64,000 nucleotides of DNA, taken from positions 12,015,580 to 12,079,579 of the forward strand of contig OY720344.1 in NCBI GenBank assembly GCA_963082975.1, given 5' to 3'. Every line of letters starts with the position of its first letter. Position 1 is the stretch's first letter. A program made the translations under genes and the position numbers. Source of the DNA: Labia minor. Taxonomy: Eukaryota; Arthropoda; Insecta; Dermaptera; Spongiphoridae. The notes under the pieces are model-generated. The model did no database searches. It was not told where the DNA came from and saw only the letters and a program-made list of their open reading frames with translations. Below are positions 59,505 to 64,000 of the stretch, in pieces.

Positions 59505-60117
59505 ACTATCTCGCCAGAGATAGTATTGCGATCACGAAAATTTTCGATGTTGAGATTTTGATGTTTTTATACGTTTTGAAGGTTCCTGAATCATTTTCAC
59601 TAAGGTTGAGAAAAATGTCTGTGTGTGTGTGTGTATGTGTGTGTGTATGTGTGTGTGTATGTATGTAGGCAAGATTACGCAAAAACGGTTTGAGCTAGAA
59701 TGATGAAATTTGGTACATGGACATTATTCAAAATTCATAGTTTTCTATCAACTTTTGAGAAATGTAGGTCAACCGGAAGAGGGTCATTACCTACAACGTT
59801 TTGATTTTTTTTCCTCTAAAGTGACCGTAAAAATAAAAATATATGTTTGATAATTTTTCACATGATTAATAATTGTATAAAACTGCTATAGAATTTCAGC
59901 TTGATTGAATTGCTGAAAGTACCAGAATTAATTTTTTAACACTGCATATCTCACGCGCCAACACGTGCCATGGTGCCATCAACAAAAAGCCAAACATGCG
60001 CTGGTTTAATATTTATTATTTATAATTTATAATTAATTAAATTTAATTTAAAAATAATATATTATGTTATTTAATCCAATTCAAATTGCGAGATAGTCGA
60101 GTGGAGACACTCCAGCT
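59505..60117 (+). mobile_element. HINE family A copy 15
   Basis: Complete copy with perfect 5' palindrome, a GTGTGTGTATGTGTGTGTAT microsatellite at about 59620-59664, and intact 3' GCGAGATAGTCG and GGAGACACTCC. The CACGTG block reads CACGTGCCATGG. The 64-codon frame across its 5' half is repeat-derived. Confidence 0.9.
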
Positions 60118-60370
60118 AATTTTATAAAGTGACACTTTTGATTGAGGTGTATTTATCCTTTACTGTCCTTACTTTAATATACATCTACATAATTTCTTTT
60201 CAATAAAAGTCATTTAGAAGTCGGATTAGTGGAAAATAAACAAATAAATGGTTAGAAAACAAACTTGAATTAATTATTATTTCAGAATAAACATTGTAAA
60301 GATGCGTCATAAAATAAGAATGAATAGATATCTGCTATACCACTACAAAATCGAAAATGAGCACTTAATT
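60118..60370. other. AT-rich DNA
   Basis: Nothing recognised. Confidence 0.45.
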
Positions 60371-60830
60371 AAAATTTCACATGTGGAGATTTTTACATAT
60401 CTCCACGAATCATGCATTTTGTTAACAGAAAAAAGTATTTTTAACATAAAGCCTGTCCGTCCATCCGTCTGTCCATTGTGTGTCCGTATAGACGTGTACA
60501 GCTTGAGCGGCTCAACGGATTTTGGTAAAATTGGTTATATTTACTTAATGCATCAGTAGCATGAATTCATCAACTTTTAGTCTATATCCGGAAACCAGAA
60601 GTGATAGTTTACAAAGTATTAATTTTATATTCATTGTCGGAAAATATTTCGCTTAAAATATAGTAGTAATTAATAAATGAGAGATTAAACTAAAAGTAAA
60701 AACCAAGATAATATAATTTAGTCATTTTATTCCAAGTTTTAAAATTTTATTTTTATACTTTATATATATATATATATATACATATTTATTATTATTTATT
60801 TCGGTCAGTTCTGGGCCTGGCCATGATTAA
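60371..60830 (+). mobile_element. HINE family B copy 7 (subfamily B-prime, 5' truncated)
   Basis: Starts at AATTTCACATGTGGAG, carries GTCCGTCCATCCGTCTGTCC, and ends with a degenerate TTTCGGTCAGTTCTGGGCCTGGCCA-type 3' end preceded by (TA)n. Arranged head-to-tail with copy 8. Confidence 0.75.
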
Positions 60831-60869
60831 TTTAAATTTAAATTACCAAGTTGAACAGATATGTTAATC

Positions 60870-61298
60870 GGTAATTTGATAACAGAAAAAAGTATCTTTA
60901 GCATGATATCTGTTCGTCTGTCCGTTGTGTGTCCGTATAGACGTGTAGAGCTTGAACGTCTCAACGGATTTTGATAAAATTTGGTATATTTACTTAATGC
61001 ATGAATTAATAAACTTTTGGTGTATATCCAGAAACTGGAAGTGGTAGTTTACAAAGTATTAATTTTATATTCATTGTCGGAAATTTTTTACTTAAAATAT
61101 AGTAATAATTAATAATTGAGTGATTAACCTTAAAATAGAAACTGAGATAATATAACTTAGTCATTTTAATTCAAGTTTTAAAAATATATTTTGTTGATAA
61201 TATATAATAATGTTGTTTGATAATATATATAATGTTGTTTGGAAATTAATTTATTTCAAATCGTCGGTCGGCTCTGTGCCTGGCCATAGCTCATTTTT
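60870..61298 (+). mobile_element. HINE family B copy 8 (subfamily B-prime, 5' truncated)
   Basis: Starts near TTTGATAACAGAAAAAAGTA, with CGTCTGTCCG. The 3' inverted repeat ATCGTCGGTCGGC (about 61260) and GTGCCTGGCCA hairpin are near intact, followed by T-rich flank. Confidence 0.75.
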
Positions 61299-61790
61299 TC
61301 GGGTTTAATTATTTGGCTCATTTATTTTAAATAAAAAAGGGAGATGGGAGAAATATTAGAAAATACTACAATAAATAAAAGATTTTCTAATTATTTTATA
61401 ATTTGGCACACATTACTTGAAGTAGTTTTATTTTTTATTATTATATATATTATTTTTTTATGTAAATAGAAATAGAGTTTAAAAAGCATTCCAATATATT
61501 AAATGTAGGAATTAAATAGAAATCAATCGGCTGATGAACATTACATGAAATTGGATTTCTGCCAACGCGATAACGGACACATACAAAGGGCTATGAAGTC
61601 GATTCAAGTTTCTTCAACCTATAAATTAACAAATCAATTTTATTCAACTTTATTTTTTAATTATTTTTTTCTTTCCAAATTCGCTCAAAACTTATAAATT
61701 TATTGTCTTTTTGTCCATTTGGAAATTTAGATATAGATTTTATTCTTTGAATGTCTGTCTGTGTTATTCTTTAACGAATCAAAAAATTAG
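61299..61790. other. AT-rich DNA
   Basis: Nothing recognised. Confidence 0.45.
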
Positions 61791-62382
61791 CTGGAGTGTC
61801 TCCACGCGACTATCTCGCAAATTGAATTGGATTAATAAACATAATTAATATATTATAATTATACATAATTATATGTAAATTAAATTTAATTAATTATAAA
61901 TTATAAATTAAAAATAATAAATAATATTTATTAAACCAGCGCATGTTTGGCTCTTTGATGATGGCAATATTGCAATATTAAAAAATTAATTCTGGTACTT
62001 TCATCGATTCAATCAAGCTGAAATTCTATATATAGCAGTTTTATACAATTATTAATCATGTGAAAAATTATCTAACATATATCTTTATTTTTACGGTCAC
62101 TTTAGAAGAAAAATAATCAAAACGTTATAGGAAATGACCTTCTTCCGGTTGAGCTACATTTCTCAAAAATTGATAGAAAACTACGAATTTTGAATAATGC
62201 CTATGTACCAAATTTCATGATTCTAGCTCAAACCGTTTTTGCGTAATCTTGTCTACACACATACACAGACATTTTTCTCAATCTTAGTGAAAATAATTCA
62301 AGAACCTTCAAAACGTATAAAAACATCAAAATATCAACATCGAAAATTTTCGTAATCGCAATACTATCTCTGGCAAGATAGT
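61791..62382 (-). mobile_element. HINE family A copy 16
   Basis: Inverted copy. CTGGAGTGTCTCC with GACTATCTCGC at the left and ACTATCTCTGGCAAGATAGT (one change) at the right. The CACGTGACGTG block is deleted (GATGGCAATATTGC). Short microsatellite. Confidence 0.85.
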
Positions 62383-63318
62383 AAAAAATGTACATTCTTT
62401 ATAAATAAAAAAAAAAAAGATTTAAATCTGACTAATTCTTTTGAATCATCAACGATTGATACGATTTCAACATATATTCTATTTTAAAAATATATTTGAA
62501 TGTTAAATCTAGATGAAAAAATATTTTTCATCATTTGAAGCCTGATTTCTCATCTTTTTTACCTAAAAACAAAATCCATGTTTAATGATAAAATATAAAT
62601 TTAATTCCAAATGTTTGTTCCCCCAGAGTTTATTAAATATTTATCGAGTATAAATCAATCGATTATGTAAATGAATGGGAAAATTATTTTTAAAAATGTT
62701 TTAAAAAATTCATACTCTCTCTTTTCTAATAATGAATCAACGTGATATTTAATTTGAATCCAAAAAATAGAAAAAGTTTTTAACTGTAATTTATATTTTC
62801 AGAAATAATTTTCAATTATTGTCTGTAGAAATTTTTGTGTAATGATTATTTTGCCAATTATTAACAATACATAAATTATCATAGATTAAAAAAGAAACAT
62901 AATAATGTAATATTTTATTAAGTAATTTTTATTCTACTTTTATTAATAATAGTCAAAGTTCACTTTAAAAAGAGTAAATATTTCAGATAAGAATTTGGAA
63001 CATTTCATGTAATAAAAGTTTCTCTCTCATTTTCCCACTTGGCTCGGTAATATCAATTTCTTTCAACATTTTTAGTTTTCATTAAAATTTATTTTATTCT
63101 TAAATCTTATCTTAATATAGATCATAATTTTTCAAAGTTATATAGAGAGTACATATTAAATTTTAAAAATTTTTTGACAAGATTAAAGATCGTTTCTAGA
63201 AATGAAATGAAATTAATAAAAAAAAATCATCAGCTGGGAAGAAATAATGATTATAGAATAATTATAAAATAACATGGATGATTATAAGACGATATCATTG
63301 AAACAATTTAAATTAATT

Positions 63319-63350
<32 letters not shown>

Positions 63351-63629
63351 TAAATATATAAATTTACTTTTGATATTTTCATTTGTTCTAATTAATAAAA
63401 AGTAAAAGTATTCTAATATCAGGGCACCAGGAGAATTCAAATTAAATATATATATATTTTTTTAAATGCTGGTGATTTATTGTATTTTGAATATATTTCT
63501 TTCTCTTTTCACCCCCCCCCCCCCCTCTTCTCCCCAAGGATGGTGTAGAAAAAAATAATTAAATAATTTGGATAGAAAACGCACTTCTCAGGTATCTATC
63601 TATCTCTCCACGTATATTTTTTTCCCTGC
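62383..63629. other. AT-rich DNA with (CA)n and poly-C
   Basis: (CA)n at 63328-63350 and poly-C at about 63511-63525. No gene. Confidence 0.5.
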
Positions 63630-63920
63630 TAGTGCGCATGCTCGCCTCACGGACTGGCCTCCCCTGTCCACCCCCCACCACCACCTCTGGCACCGGTAGC
63701 AGTGCGCCGCTCGAGGAATTCAGTCAGTTGCAGAGCAGGCGTTCTTACCTTGGCACTTGTTATTTACCAGATTCGTGGTTTTCGGGTTTCGAGTTATAAC
63801 AACCGACTCCTTCAGAAAAAAGCGTTTGAGACTGTGACATCAGTGCATTCGTTTAGTGTTGTTCTCACTCGATTTTTCAACAAAATCCTACAGCATCATC
63901 TCCTTCATTCTATCTTACCG
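63630..63920 (+). promoter_or_regulatory. GC-rich candidate promoter and 5' exon
   Basis: A sharp GC rise begins at 63630 (CTAGTGCGCATGCTCGCC). It includes ATTCAGTCAGTTGC with the arthropod initiator TCAGTT at 63724, so transcription would start near 63726. The following 195 bases have no long frame starting at a good ATG and end at CCG|GTAATTAT (63921), a plausible 5' splice site. This would be an untranslated first exon on the plus strand: either an alternative promoter of the Rab11-FIP gene, whose downstream exons must lie to the right, or of the next gene. No TATA box is placed correctly. Inference from composition and short motifs. Confidence 0.4.
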
Positions 63921-64000
63921 GTAATTATACTCTTATTATATAAATATTAATGAATTTATAAAGTACAAAATAATATTAATATTTTTTTGATGAAACATCA

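Noticed and set aside
4250..62382. HINE-A copies as classical TIR MITEs
   Set aside because: The 3' inverted repeat is internal to a hairpin and no target duplications are visible, which does not fit DDE-type MITEs.

Overview
This window looks like nuclear DNA of an animal, most likely an arthropod. It is very AT-rich, with long AT-only tracts, spliceosomal introns and a dense, nested load of eukaryotic transposons. I see no bacterial operons, rRNA, CRISPR array or organelle genes. The exact lineage cannot be fixed from the sequence alone.

Host gene content is small. Two short GC-richer exons with good splice sites (25871-26149 and 53169-53274, + strand) encode the two consecutive EF-hands of a class II Rab11-family-interacting protein (Rab11-FIP3/4, Drosophila nuclear fallout). 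They join in phase 0 across a 27-kb intron. The first exon begins with apparent 5' UTR, so the promoter should lie upstream; a CpG-rich block at 15780-16185 is a candidate. A second GC-rich block at 63630-63920 ends in a 5' splice site and contains an arthropod-type initiator, so it may be an internal alternative promoter or first exon.

Most of the rest is mobile DNA. Two unrelated families, called A (16 copies) and B (8 copies), have the architecture of Helentron-associated interspersed elements (HINE, DINE-1-like, the Helitron2 group): a 5' terminal inverted repeat whose partner lies inside the 3' end, a short hairpin after it, an internal GT- or GTCC-type microsatellite, and insertion at T-rich sites. 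At 57556-59240 there is a decayed C-terminal endonuclease domain of the kind carried by autonomous Helentrons. It is enclosed by its own inverted repeats and interrupted by a family B element, so it may be a relic of the machinery class that mobilises such families.

Inside the 27-kb intron sits a nearly pristine Ty3/gypsy LTR retrotransposon (30067-34892) with intact gag and pol, a canonical A AAA AAC slippery heptamer at the gag-pol junction, and LTRs that look identical except for a 71-bp repeat-mediated difference. Other mobile DNA includes four internally deleted mariner-type transposons, hAT-like and Tc1-like MITEs, foldback elements, RTE-like LINE fragments, a Penelope-like fragment at the left edge, and four copies of a tRNA-derived SINE. 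The remaining AT-rich stretches show no recognisable gene.
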